This document shows positions 41,335-49,530 of a DNA stretch of 64,000 bases, one piece after another. The DNA comes from Tsukamurella sp. 8F (GTDB lineage: Bacteria > Actinomycetota > Actinomycetes > Mycobacteriales > Mycobacteriaceae). The DNA lies in the NCBI RefSeq assembly GCF_029167375.1, contig NZ_JARFTP010000009.1, positions 1 through 64,000 on the forward strand, given 5' to 3'. Position 1 is the stretch's first letter; each line of letters starts with the position of its first letter. A program made the translations under genes and the position numbers. The notes under the pieces are model-generated. The model did no database searches and was not told the DNA's origin. It worked only from the letters and a program-made list of their open reading frames with translations.

Positions 41335-41438
41335 AGCGGCGCGATGCACGTTCGCGGGTTCAGTGCGCGTTAAGCCCCGCTCGAGGGCGGGGCCATAGCG
41401 TCACCGCAGTTCACGGGAGACATGATGAGGACGGTCGG

Positions 41439-42410
41439 ATGCTGCAGCCGAGAAGACTTGTACCAGCTCTACTCGCGGCGGCCGGCGCCGTAGCCGTCGT
41501 CGCCGGCACGTTCCTCCCGTGGGTGATCGCCACGGCGTCGCTGCCTCCGCTGCCCGGCCTACCCGGATCGGTTTCGGCCCGGGTGAACGGAATCGCGCAC
41601 GTCAGAATGGACCCGATCGCCGGGCACGACGTGTCCGGGCTGGTCGAACGGCCCGCGGGCTGGTTCGGCTGGGCCGACGTGGCCCTCGCAGCGGCCGGGC
41701 TCCTGCTCGCCGCACTCGCCGTGTACACCCGCGCCGCGGGGGTCGCGGTCGCCGCGGTGGGGGCGGCGGCCGCCGTCATCACCGGGTACGCCATCGCCGC
41801 CGTTCCGTCCGGCGACCAGGTATCCGTGTTCGGCCAGACCCTCGACGTCGGGTACCGGGTCACCTGGGCGGCATGGCTCGTCCTCGGGGGCGCCGTCGCA
41901 CTCTGCTGCGGGGGCGCCGTCCTCGCCGGTCTCGGCGCGACCGTGCGGAATGGAAGCGGCGCGGGCGCCGACCGTCCGGGGAGCGGCGCGGGCGCCGATC
42001 GTCCGGGGAGCGGCGCGGGCGCCGCCGTGCCGGCGCTGTCGGGAATCGCGCCCACCCGGTCGACAGCTCCCAGACCCGCGTCTACCCGCCCGCCGTCGCC
42101 ACGACCCCTCGGCCCGTCGATCCCGCCCGCCGACCCGTACGGCGCCACCGTGTTCACTGCGGTCGGCACCGGCTCCGGACATGAGCCGACGTCCGCATTC
42201 GCGCCTACCGACCCGGACGAGGTGCCGCCGGGTGCCACGCCGTCCGGGGCGGAGCGCACGACGCGGATCCGGACGAGCCGGCGACCGGACCGGCGTCCGC
42301 CCGCACCGATCCCGGTGTCTCTGCGGGAGGAGACGCAGGTGCTGCCGCACCCGGCGGACGAGCGCACGCGGCCCATCCGGAGCCACCCCCTAAACTGGCG
42401 CGGTGAGTGA
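41439..42410 (+). CDS. Membrane protein with Gly/Ser/Pro-rich tail
   Basis: A 323-residue protein with four membrane segments in residues 8-168 and a 155-residue disordered, Pro/Thr/Arg-rich cytoplasmic or exported tail. A 27-base unit encoding GSGAGADRP is repeated 2.7 times at 41952-42024. No family recognised. The layout is like that of small Trp-rich-associated transmembrane proteins of mycobacteria. Its end overlaps the RNase HI start by eight bases (GTGAGTGA). Confidence 0.7.
   Translation: MLQPRRLVPALLAAAGAVAVVAGTFLPWVIATASLPPLPGLPGSVSARVNGIAHVRMDPIAGHDVSGLVERPAGWFGWADVALAAAGLLLAALAVYTRAAGVAVAAVGAAAAVITGYAIAAVPSGDQVSVFGQTLDVGYRVTWAAWLVLGGAVALCCGGAVLAGLGATVRNGSGAGADRPGSGAGADRPGSGAGAAVPALSGIAPTRSTAPRPASTRPPSPRPLGPSIPPADPYGATVFTAVGTGSGHEPTSAFAPTDPDEVPPGATPSGAERTTRIRTSRRPDRRPPAPIPVSLREETQVLPHPADERTRPIRSHPLNWRGE
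41952..42024 (+). repeat. 27-bp tandem repeat, 2.7 copies
   Basis: Units start at 41952, 41979 and 42006 (the last is partial, 19 bases). The core GAGCGGCGCGGGCGCCGA is shared, with one or two differences per copy. It keeps frame and adds GSGAGADRP to the host protein; copy number probably varies between strains. Confidence 0.85.
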
Positions 42411-42846
42411 AGCGATCGAGATCTACACCGACGGCGCCTGCCTGGGGAATCCGGGTCCGGGGGGCTGGGGGGCCGTGCTGCGCTTCGGCTCGCACCAGAA
42501 GGAGCTGTACGGCAGCGAGAGCGACACCACCAACAACCGCATGGAACTGATGGGCGCGATCTCGGCCCTCGAAGCGATCAACCGGCCACACCCCGTGGTG
42601 CTGCACACCGACAGCTCGTACGTGAAGAACGGCATAACCAAGTGGGTGGCCGGGTGGAAACGTAACGGCTGGAAGACCGCGGACAAGAAGCCCGTGAAGA
42701 ACTCCGAGCTGTGGCAGCGCCTGGACTCGGTGGCATCGCAGTACGAGATCGAGTGGCGCTGGGTCAAAGGGCACGCCGGCAACGAGGGCAACGAGCTCGC
42801 CGACCAACTCGCCTCCAAAGGCGCCCGCGAGGCCCGCGGCGGGTAG
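42403..42846 (+). CDS. rnhA: Ribonuclease HI
   Basis: A 147-residue RNase HI, which cuts RNA in RNA-DNA hybrids. The catalytic D10 lies in [17 protein letters not shown]48 in [11 protein letters not shown]70 in [10 protein letters not shown], and the last acidic residue in GNELADQLA. It keeps the basic handle region [16 protein letters not shown], as in the E. coli enzyme. The start is GTG 42403, inside the end of the upstream gene, so translation is coupled. Confidence 0.96.
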   Translation: MSEAIEIYTDGACLGNPGPGGWGAVLRFGSHQKELYGSESDTTNNRMELMGAISALEAINRPHPVVLHTDSSYVKNGITKWVAGWKRNGWKTADKKPVKNSELWQRLDSVASQYEIEWRWVKGHAGNEGNELADQLASKGAREARGG

Positions 42847-43029
42847 ACGCCGACGGACTGTCCGATTCGAATCAGGCGTCTACGACAATATGCTCGCGCC
42901 CTATATTCGCGCTTCGAACCTTAAGGCTGTTCCTACGTTGATTCCCAGGTTCTGTTCAGGTTTCTGACCAGGATGGTGGCGTTGGCGAACTGATGCGGCG
43001 GCCTGCCGCGCGAAGTCGAGGGAGAACAT

Positions 43030-43593
43030 GTGAAACGTCTTATGACCGCACTAGGCACCGCAGCCGTTATCGCGGCAGCCGCCGCCTCCCCCGCATACGC
43101 TGCACCACACCCCGTGCCCGCACCGCACCGTGGTTCCGCACACCCACACAAGGCAGCACCGAAGCCGGCGCCCAAGGCCGCGGTCCACGCAGGACCGAGT
43201 TCTGCCGTCGTCGAGGCCGCCATCAAGCGCGGCAAGTCGATGCTGGGCACCGACAGCTTCGGCGACTACGGCTGCGAGGACTTCGTCGACGCCGCCTACG
43301 GCCGCACGACCGCCAACGGCATCCCCCACGACGGAGCGATCTCGTACTACCAGAATCTGGCAGCGCAGGGCCACGGCCACCCCAGCCTGCCGGCCCCCCG
43401 CGGCGCGCTCGTGTTCTCGCAGGGTGAGGACGGCGGCCACGTCGACATCTCGCTCGGCAACGGGAAGTACCTCAGTGGCGGCGTGCAGGGCTTCGGTCCC
43501 GGGTGGGGCGACGGCAGCAACATCCAGATCCTCCCATCGGCGAACCTGGGCACGTTCACCGTCGTCGGCTGGGCATACGCTCCCTGGACCTGA
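43030..43593 (+). CDS. Secreted NlpC/P60-like protein
   Basis: A 187-residue exported protein. The signal peptide is MKRLMTALGTAAVIAAAAAS with cleavage near AYA-AP. A His/Pro/Ala-rich linker leads to a domain of about 110 residues with a cysteine in DYGCEDFVDAAYG and a histidine in GGHVDISLGNGKYLSGG: the Cys-His order of NlpC/P60 and CHAP peptidoglycan amidases. Parts of the fold are short, so activity is not certain. The start is GTG 43030 after GGGAGAA. 42847-43029 holds only its upstream region. Confidence 0.75.
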   Translation: MKRLMTALGTAAVIAAAAASPAYAAPHPVPAPHRGSAHPHKAAPKPAPKAAVHAGPSSAVVEAAIKRGKSMLGTDSFGDYGCEDFVDAAYGRTTANGIPHDGAISYYQNLAAQGHGHPSLPAPRGALVFSQGEDGGHVDISLGNGKYLSGGVQGFGPGWGDGSNIQILPSANLGTFTVVGWAYAPWT

Positions 43594-43650
43594 TCGGCAC
43601 CCTTGTGGTCGGTGGCATGATGGGAGACAGCCGACTGTAGGAGGTGCGGC

Positions 43651-45165
43651 ATGTTCGAGTCCCTCCTGGAGCCGGACGGCGTGCCGCTGCTCCCGCCGGC
43701 GCCGCCACCGTTCTTCGCGGACCTGGGCCTCGACCGGCTCTTCGCCGCCGTGTGCGAATCGGACCCGGAGACTGCATCGTGCTTCTGGGCCCCTGCGCGG
43801 ACTGCGGTGGCCGTGGCCTATCGCCAGGGCGTCTACCGCGACCTCGACGAGGACCCCGACCTCGTCGCGCGCCTGCGCACGTTCTGCGCCACGATGGCGG
43901 ATATGCGGGCCTCCGACCGGCACGCAGCAACGCTTCCGCTGCGACCCGAGCGGGAATCGTGGGCGCTGCATGCCGTACGTCGCTACCTCGAGGCGATAAC
44001 GGATCTGCGGTCGGCGATCGCCGAGCACCGCCCCTCGGCGAAGGGGCTTCGCGCCCTGGGCGATCACCTCGACGCGCTGACCGCCTCGGCCGCCTTCGGC
44101 GCACTGGCCCACGACGCCACGGACATCGCGACACAGCTCGACGAGATCGAATACTGCTTGCACGTCAAGGGATCGGACGTGCGGGTGAGCCGATACCGCG
44201 ACGAACCGGACTTCGGCGCCGAGGTGGCCGCGGTATTCGACCGGTTCCGCGTCGAAGCGCCCGCGCGCCCCACACCGGAGCCGCCGCCTCGCCCTGGCCT
44301 CGACGGCGTCGAGGCCGCCGTCCTCGACCGCGTCACCGCCCTGTTCCCCGATACCTTCCGCGCGCTGGCGCGGTTCCGCGAGCGTCACGACCGGTACGCG
44401 GATCCCGTGATCGTCCGGGTCGACGTCGAGATCCGTTGCTACTTGGCCTCTCTCGATTTCGTCGGGCGAATGCGCACGACAGGGCTGCCGTGGTCCATGC
44501 CCTCCGTCGACGACGGCGCCTGCACTCGCGCGTCGGGCCTCTACGACGCAGCGATGGCCATGGGGCTCACCGCCAGCGGTGGAACAGTGGTCGGGAACGA
44601 CGTGGGCCTGGGCGAGGACGAACGCGTGCTGGTGGTGACCGGACCGAACCACGCAGGGAAGACGTGCCTGGCGAGGGCTTTCGGCCAACTGCACTACCTC
44701 GCTTCGCTGGGACTCCCGGTCCCTGCGACCGCCGCAGAGGTCGGCGTCGCCGACGCGTTCTTCACCCGGTTCGAGCGCCGCGAGTCGGCGGACGACCACC
44801 GCAGCCGCCTCGAGGAGGACATCTCGGAGATGCGCGGGATCCTCTCCGCCGCGACCGGCTCCAGCGTGGTGGTGATGAACGAGACCTTCACATCGACGTC
44901 GCTGAGCGACGGGATCCGGCTGGGGACCGCCGTCGTGCAGCGACTCGTCGAGATCGGGGCGAGGTGCGTGTACGTGACGTTCGTCGACGAGATCGCAGGC
45001 ACCGGCGCAGGCGTCGTCAGTCTCGCAGCCGAGCCGGGTGCGGATCCGACCGACCGCACCTACCGCCTCCGGCGCCGAGCACCCTCGGGTCTGGCCCACG
45101 CCGACAGCCTCGCACGCAGGCACAGGCTGGACTACGCGGCACTGCGCGAGAGGGTCGGGTCATGA
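43651..45165 (+). CDS. MutS-domain-V-like ATPase, first of a pair
   Basis: A 504-residue protein whose C-terminal 180 residues are a MutS/ABC-type ATPase: Walker A TGPNHAGKTCL (about 330-340) and Walker B with SVVVMNETF (about 407-415), followed by a signature-like TSTSLSDG. The N-terminal part is helical and does not contain the mismatch-binding domain, so it is not a canonical MutS. Many actinobacteria lack MutS/MutL and use NucS instead; such paralogues are of unknown function. It is preceded by AGGAGGT and overlaps the next gene by four bases (ATGA), which suggests a heterodimer. Confidence 0.8.
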   Translation: MFESLLEPDGVPLLPPAPPPFFADLGLDRLFAAVCESDPETASCFWAPARTAVAVAYRQGVYRDLDEDPDLVARLRTFCATMADMRASDRHAATLPLRPERESWALHAVRRYLEAITDLRSAIAEHRPSAKGLRALGDHLDALTASAAFGALAHDATDIATQLDEIEYCLHVKGSDVRVSRYRDEPDFGAEVAAVFDRFRVEAPARPTPEPPPRPGLDGVEAAVLDRVTALFPDTFRALARFRERHDRYADPVIVRVDVEIRCYLASLDFVGRMRTTGLPWSMPSVDDGACTRASGLYDAAMAMGLTASGGTVVGNDVGLGEDERVLVVTGPNHAGKTCLARAFGQLHYLASLGLPVPATAAEVGVADAFFTRFERRESADDHRSRLEEDISEMRGILSAATGSSVVVMNETFTSTSLSDGIRLGTAVVQRLVEIGARCVYVTFVDEIAGTGAGVVSLAAEPGADPTDRTYRLRRRAPSGLAHADSLARRHRLDYAALRERVGS

Positions 45166-46637
45166 AGACACGCTTACTGTTCCGCGACCACGATCTGAGT
45201 CTGCCGGCGCTGCAGCCGCGCAGCGAGGAGCTCCGGCGCGACCTGGGCGTCGATCGGCTGCTGGCGGTGATGTCCGGCGGCGGGAACGGCCGCGCCGGCG
45301 ACGACTCGGTGTACCGGGTCGCAGAGGCGATGCTGCTCGGCGGCGCGGCGACCGCCGAGGACATCCGGTACCGGCATGCCGTCCTGCGGGACTGTCTCGC
45401 GCATCCCGGCGAGGTGGCCGAGCTGCGCCGCATCGCCGCCGAGGCGGTCGAACGCGAGCGGCACAACTACTTCGGACTGTTCACACGCGCTACGCCGGAC
45501 AAGGTGCTGTACCGATCGCTCGACGTGCTCGACATGTTTCTCGACGCGTTCGGTGAACTGCGGCGCGCCGCCGATCGCTTCGCCGCGCGGTTCGTCTCCG
45601 AGGGATTCGCTGCGTTCTTCGGCTGCATCGCCGAGGATCTCGGCGACTCTTATCTGACGCAGGTTCGAACTCAGTTGAAGGACTTGCGGTTCGATCGCGG
45701 GGAGATCGTGAGCGCGCGCCTCGGGCCGGGTGCCCACGGCATCGGCTACGCCCTTCGCCGCCCGCAAGGCGGATGGCGCAGGCACGGCCGCAGCGGGCTG
45801 GACGTCGACGTGGAGTCACCGTCGGGACCGGATGCGCTCGCGGCGCTCACGGGGCGTGGGATCCGAACCGCCGCAGATGCTCTCGCTCAGGCAGCAGAGC
45901 ATGTGGCGGTGTACTTCCAGACGATCGCGGACGAACTGGGTTTCTACGCGGCAGCCGTGAACCTCATCGGCGAGCTGGACGCGCACAGGGTGCCGTGGTG
46001 CCTTCCCGAGCCCGCGACGGCAGGCGTGACGTGCCGAGGTCTATACGACCCCGCGCTCGCCCTGCGCCAGCCACTGGTGGGCAACGATATCGATGCGCAC
46101 GGCCGCCCCGTCATCGTCATCACCGGGGCGAATCACGGTGGCAAGACCACGCTGTTACGCGCTCTCGGACTCGCGGCTCTGATGGCTCGGTGCGGAATGC
46201 CGGTGGCGGCGGTCGATTTCCGCGGTCCGCTGCATCCGCAGGTGTTCACCCACTTCAGCGGGGATGTCGGCGACGAGGCCGGGAGACTCGACGAGGAGCT
46301 CGCCCGGATGAGCCGCATCGCAGATCTCGTACGGCCCGGAGACCTGCTGCTGTGCAACGAGTCTCTGGCGTCGACCAACGAGCGAGAGGGCGCCGCACTC
46401 GCCCGCGGCGTCGTCGACGCGATGCGCGATGCAGGGGTCTCCGTCGTCTACGTCACGCATATGTACGAGCTCGCGCACGGCCTGCACGAGTCGGGCGATG
46501 CTCGGCATGCGTTCCTGCGGGCCGAGCGCCTACCGGGCGGCGACCGCACCTTTCGGCTCCTGCCGGGCGAGCCTCTGGCCACCAGTTACGGCGACGACCT
46601 CTATCGCCGAATCTTCGGCGTCACCGCGGGGGTCTGA
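45162..46637 (+). CDS. MutS-domain-V-like ATPase, second of a pair
   Basis: A 491-residue paralogue of the upstream protein. Walker A is TGANHGGKTTLLR (about 321-333) and Walker B DLLLCNESLASTNERE (about 394-409). The helical middle (HAVLRDCLAHPGEVAELRRI, YFQTIADELGFYAAAVNLI) corresponds to the MutS lever/clamp, with no N-terminal mismatch-recognition domain. ATG 45162 overlaps the upstream stop. Its last 37 bases overlap the convergent MFS gene. The two ATPases have complementary differences (GPNHAGKT versus GANHGGKT), as expected for an obligate heterodimer; that is inference. Confidence 0.82.
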   Translation: MKTRLLFRDHDLSLPALQPRSEELRRDLGVDRLLAVMSGGGNGRAGDDSVYRVAEAMLLGGAATAEDIRYRHAVLRDCLAHPGEVAELRRIAAEAVERERHNYFGLFTRATPDKVLYRSLDVLDMFLDAFGELRRAADRFAARFVSEGFAAFFGCIAEDLGDSYLTQVRTQLKDLRFDRGEIVSARLGPGAHGIGYALRRPQGGWRRHGRSGLDVDVESPSGPDALAALTGRGIRTAADALAQAAEHVAVYFQTIADELGFYAAAVNLIGELDAHRVPWCLPEPATAGVTCRGLYDPALALRQPLVGNDIDAHGRPVIVITGANHGGKTTLLRALGLAALMARCGMPVAAVDFRGPLHPQVFTHFSGDVGDEAGRLDEELARMSRIADLVRPGDLLLCNESLASTNEREGAALARGVVDAMRDAGVSVVYVTHMYELAHGLHESGDARHAFLRAERLPGGDRTFRLLPGEPLATSYGDDLYRRIFGVTAGV

Positions 46638-47806
46638 TCTCGGAGGGCGATCAGATACAGCGCGAGGCACCCGGCCAGCAGCGCGGTGACGAAGCCGACC
46701 GCGCCGGGCCAACCCTCGGCGTCGAACGCCAGGCCACCGCCGAAACCGCCCAGGCCACCACCGGTGTAGTACGCGACCTGGTACAGCGCGGACGTGAGCG
46801 CGACGTGCCCGCCCGCCACGTGATCTGCGATCCATCCGCTCGCTGCGGAGTGCGCCGCGAAGAACCCGACCGTCACGAGCACCAGCCCTAACAGGACCGT
46901 CCACAACTGCTGTACCAGCGTGATCCAGATGCCGGCCATGGCGATCACCAGCCCGACCGCGACGATCCAGCGCCGTCCGATGCGGTCGCCCGACCTTCCC
47001 GCTACCACCGACGCGCCCGCCCCGGCGATGTAGGCGAGGAAGATCAGACCCGCCTGGCCGGGGCTGAGCGTGAACGGCGCGCCCAATAGCCGGAATCCGA
47101 GGTAGTTGTACACGGTCTCGAACGAGCCGAGTAACAGAAGCGCCAGGCCGCACAGGCAGAACACCACGCGGTCGCGTGCGAGGACACGTATGCCTATATA
47201 CAGATCTGCCAGCGACCGGCTGGGTCCCGCGGCGGTCGCCGACGGCGGCACGAGCAACCGAAAGGCGAGCGTACACAGCATGGATACGACGGCGACCGAC
47301 GCCAGCGCCAGCCGCCAGTCCGCATGATCGGCGACCGCCCCTGCCAGCAGGCGGCCCGTGAGACCTCCGAGAGTGTTTCCCGCGATCAGTCGTCCCATCG
47401 CGCCACCCCGTGCGTCGGGTGCCACCTCGTGGCCGATGTGCGACATCAGTAACGCCGGGACGGCGGCGAGCACGATCCCCTGCGCTCCGCGCACCGCGAC
47501 CAGGGCCTGGAGATTCGGGGCGACGGCAGCAACGAATCCGAGTGCTCCGCCGACGGTCAGCGCGAGTGTGATCATGCGGACCCTCCCCCGCTGTTCCGCG
47601 AGCCACGCTAGGGGGATCATCGCCACAGCCACGCCGATCACCGTCGCCGACAGGGCGAGGCTGGCCTGCGCAGATGAGGTGTGGAAGTGGGCCGCGAGCG
47701 CGGGCAGCAGGGCCTGAGTCGAGTGCACCGCCATGAAGGTGGCGAAACCGCCGAACGCCGTCGCCCATCCCAGACGTCGGTACGCGTGCCTGTCGCGTTC
47801 AAACAT
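46601..47806 (-). CDS. MFS transporter of the YnfM type
   Basis: A 401-residue twelve-helix transporter. Loop 2-3 shows LAEQRGRVRM and loop 8-9 AGRSGDRIGRRWIV. FATFMAVHSTQALLPALAAHFH at the first helix and YNYLGFRLLGAPFTLSPGQAGLIFL in the second half fit YnfM-like drug/arabinose exporters. ATG 47806 lies eight bases inside the end of the TetR gene, so the pair is one transcript: a typical self-regulated efflux unit. Confidence 0.85.
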   Translation of the reverse strand: MFERDRHAYRRLGWATAFGGFATFMAVHSTQALLPALAAHFHTSSAQASLALSATVIGVAVAMIPLAWLAEQRGRVRMITLALTVGGALGFVAAVAPNLQALVAVRGAQGIVLAAVPALLMSHIGHEVAPDARGGAMGRLIAGNTLGGLTGRLLAGAVADHADWRLALASVAVVSMLCTLAFRLLVPPSATAAGPSRSLADLYIGIRVLARDRVVFCLCGLALLLLGSFETVYNYLGFRLLGAPFTLSPGQAGLIFLAYIAGAGASVVAGRSGDRIGRRWIVAVGLVIAMAGIWITLVQQLWTVLLGLVLVTVGFFAAHSAASGWIADHVAGGHVALTSALYQVAYYTGGGLGGFGGGLAFDAEGWPGAVGFVTALLAGCLALYLIALRDQTPAVTPKIRR

Positions 47807-48395
47807 GCGGAGGCGCACCGAGATCCACGTGCCGGCCCACGGCGGCGTCGAGGACGTCCATGCAGAGCGCGAGGTTCTCTTCATCGCTGAGGCGGCCGTC
47901 GAGGTATGTCGCGAGCGAACTCTCGCGAACGAATGCGATCCAGCCCTCGAAGCCCACCTCGGCGACGGCGCGCGGCCTACCCGTCGCGCCTGCGGCATCG
48001 AGGACGGACGCGCACAGTGCTGCGAACGTCCGGTCGACCGGACCGCGCACCGCAGGGTCGTCGGACACCGAGCTGCGGTTGGCGATCACCACGAGCGGAA
48101 GGTTGGCCATGTAGAACTCGAGATAACTACGCAAGAGATTCTCGACCCAGCCGCGGATCGTCGGCGCTGGAGCGGTGTCCGCTGCCAGCAGTCGCTCGTG
48201 CACCCGCTCCCAAATGGCCCCGAAGAACTCGCCCTTCGAGCCGAAGTAGTGGTAGAGGAGCGCGCGGGTCACTCCCGCGTGGTCGGCGATGTCCTGCATC
48301 GACACGTCGTCGAAAGCGCGCGCCCGGAACAGTTCCTCGCCCGCGTCGAGGAGCGCACTGCGGCGCCGGCCGGGGGCGAGGCGACGGTTGGGCAC
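47799..48395 (-). CDS. TetR-family regulator of the MFS gene
   Basis: A 198-residue TetR protein with helix-turn-helix ALLDAGEELFRARAFDDVSM and HAGVTRALLYHYFGSKGEF. The start is GTG at 48395. It overlaps the MFS gene by eight bases and is divergent from the DUF4345 gene, so a site in 48396-48484 could control both. The inducer is unknown, probably a substrate of the transporter. Confidence 0.86.
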   Translation of the reverse strand: MPNRRLAPGRRRSALLDAGEELFRARAFDDVSMQDIADHAGVTRALLYHYFGSKGEFFGAIWERVHERLLAADTAPAPTIRGWVENLLRSYLEFYMANLPLVVIANRSSVSDDPAVRGPVDRTFAALCASVLDAAGATGRPRAVAEVGFEGWIAFVRESSLATYLDGRLSDEENLALCMDVLDAAVGRHVDLGAPPHV

Positions 48396-48456
48396 GAGGC
48401 CACTCTAGGCGGCGACCGTTGACGCCGGGCCATGGCGGGCGTAGCTTCGAACCTAG

Positions 48457-48472
48457 TTTTACTCGTGTCAAA
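48457..48472. promoter_or_regulatory. Possible TetR operator in the divergent promoter
   Basis: TTTTAC (48457-48462) and GTCAAA (48467-48472) are inverted with one mismatch around TCGT. It is the AT-rich patch between the TetR and DUF4345 genes and touches the AGGAGG ribosome-binding site of the latter. Confidence 0.35.
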
Positions 48473-48484
48473 TAGGAGGCTCAC

Positions 48485-48913
48485 ATGCTGAGGATCTTCC
48501 GGGCATGGCTGATTCTGTTCGGCGTCGTGGTCATCGGAATCGCCGTGGCGCACTTCTTCTTCGGTCAGGTGTCGTACATCGGTGGCGGCGACGTGAACGC
48601 GACGATGGATTCCGATCTGCGGGTGTTCAATGTGCTGTTCGCCGCCTACGGCGCGGCGTTCATCTGGGCGGCGCAGGACGTGGTTCGGCGTGCGAACGAG
48701 ATCAATCTGCTCGGCGTGCTGTTCTTCGTCGGCGCGCTCGGCCGGGTACTCGCATGGATCGCATCGGGCGCGCCGACGCCGTTCTACGTCGCGATGCTCG
48801 TAATCGAATTCGTCGTGCCGGTCGTGAACTACGCGGTCCTGCGCACCCTGGCCGCGGAGCCGAGCGCGAGGAGCGCTGCTACAGGCTCGGCCGATGGTGC
48901 TCCAGTCCGGTGA
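48485..48913 (+). CDS. DUF4345 membrane protein
   Basis: A 142-residue protein with four membrane helices. FRAWLILFGVVVIGIAVAHFFFG, LFAAYGAAFIWAA and LFFVGALGRVLAW (parts quoted) follow the DUF4345 pattern; the family's function is unknown. The ATG at 48485 follows AGGAGG. Divergent from the MFS/TetR unit and convergent, with a 35-base overlap, with the next TetR gene. Confidence 0.82.
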   Translation: MLRIFRAWLILFGVVVIGIAVAHFFFGQVSYIGGGDVNATMDSDLRVFNVLFAAYGAAFIWAAQDVVRRANEINLLGVLFFVGALGRVLAWIASGAPTPFYVAMLVIEFVVPVVNYAVLRTLAAEPSARSAATGSADGAPVR

Positions 48914-49520
48914 TGATGAAGTCGACCTTGGTGTCTATGACGCCACGGCCGATCCAGCTGTCCGTCGGTCGCAGGATCGCATCGTCGGCCGCGGCATCGC
49001 GCACGCGATCCAGCGCGCGGGCACCGTCGGCGTCGGTCGAACGCATCTCCTGGATGCCCAGATGAGACGCGAACACTGTGTCCCCGATGAAGTCGAGGGC
49101 GAACGCCGCCTGGCCCGCAGTCCAACCCTGATCGATCAGTACTGCCGTATAGCCGGCCACCACGTTCTCGATGACGGTCACCGCCAGCGGATATGCGTAG
49201 ACGGCGCGCGGCAGTCCGGGGTACTCCTCGCACAGTCGCCAGCTCTCGTCGGCCCACAGCCGTAGGACGGCCCGCCAGTCGGCAGTCGGCTCGGGGAGCC
49301 GGAATGTGCCGGCGAGGGTCGTCAGACACGCGCGCACCACATCGTCGCGGGAGCGGAACACGCGGTAGATCGCGGGCGTCACCACGCCTATCCGCGCCGC
49401 CACCGCGGCGAGAGTGAATCGGTCGACGCCCTCAGCCAGCGCGGCGTCGATCACGTCCTCCTCGGTGAAGGCAGGCTTGCGCCCGACCTTCCTGCCCACC
49501 GCGCGCGTCGAACCGTCCAC
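48879..49520 (-). CDS. TetR-family regulator next to the siderophore-type ABC genes
   Basis: A 213-residue TetR protein: KPAFTEEDVIDAALAEGVDRFTLAAVAARIGV (quoted as FTEEDVIDAALAEGVDRFTL) and TPAIYRVFRSRDDVVRACL form the DNA-binding part. The start is GTG 49520, ten bases after the stop of the ABC gene; an ATG at 49559 inside that gene is possible. As the last gene of the ABC operon it may modulate it or an unlinked target. Confidence 0.83.
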   Translation of the reverse strand: MDGSTRAVGRKVGRKPAFTEEDVIDAALAEGVDRFTLAAVAARIGVVTPAIYRVFRSRDDVVRACLTTLAGTFRLPEPTADWRAVLRLWADESWRLCEEYPGLPRAVYAYPLAVTVIENVVAGYTAVLIDQGWTAGQAAFALDFIGDTVFASHLGIQEMRSTDADGARALDRVRDAAADDAILRPTDSWIGRGVIDTKVDFIITGLEHHRPSL

Positions 49521-49530
49521 GGCTGCCAGG

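Noticed and set aside
43644-45161. N-terminal extension of the second MutS-like protein to 997 residues
   Set aside because: The extension is Arg/Pro-rich and overlaps the first MutS-like gene in another frame; the ATGA start at 45162 is far better.
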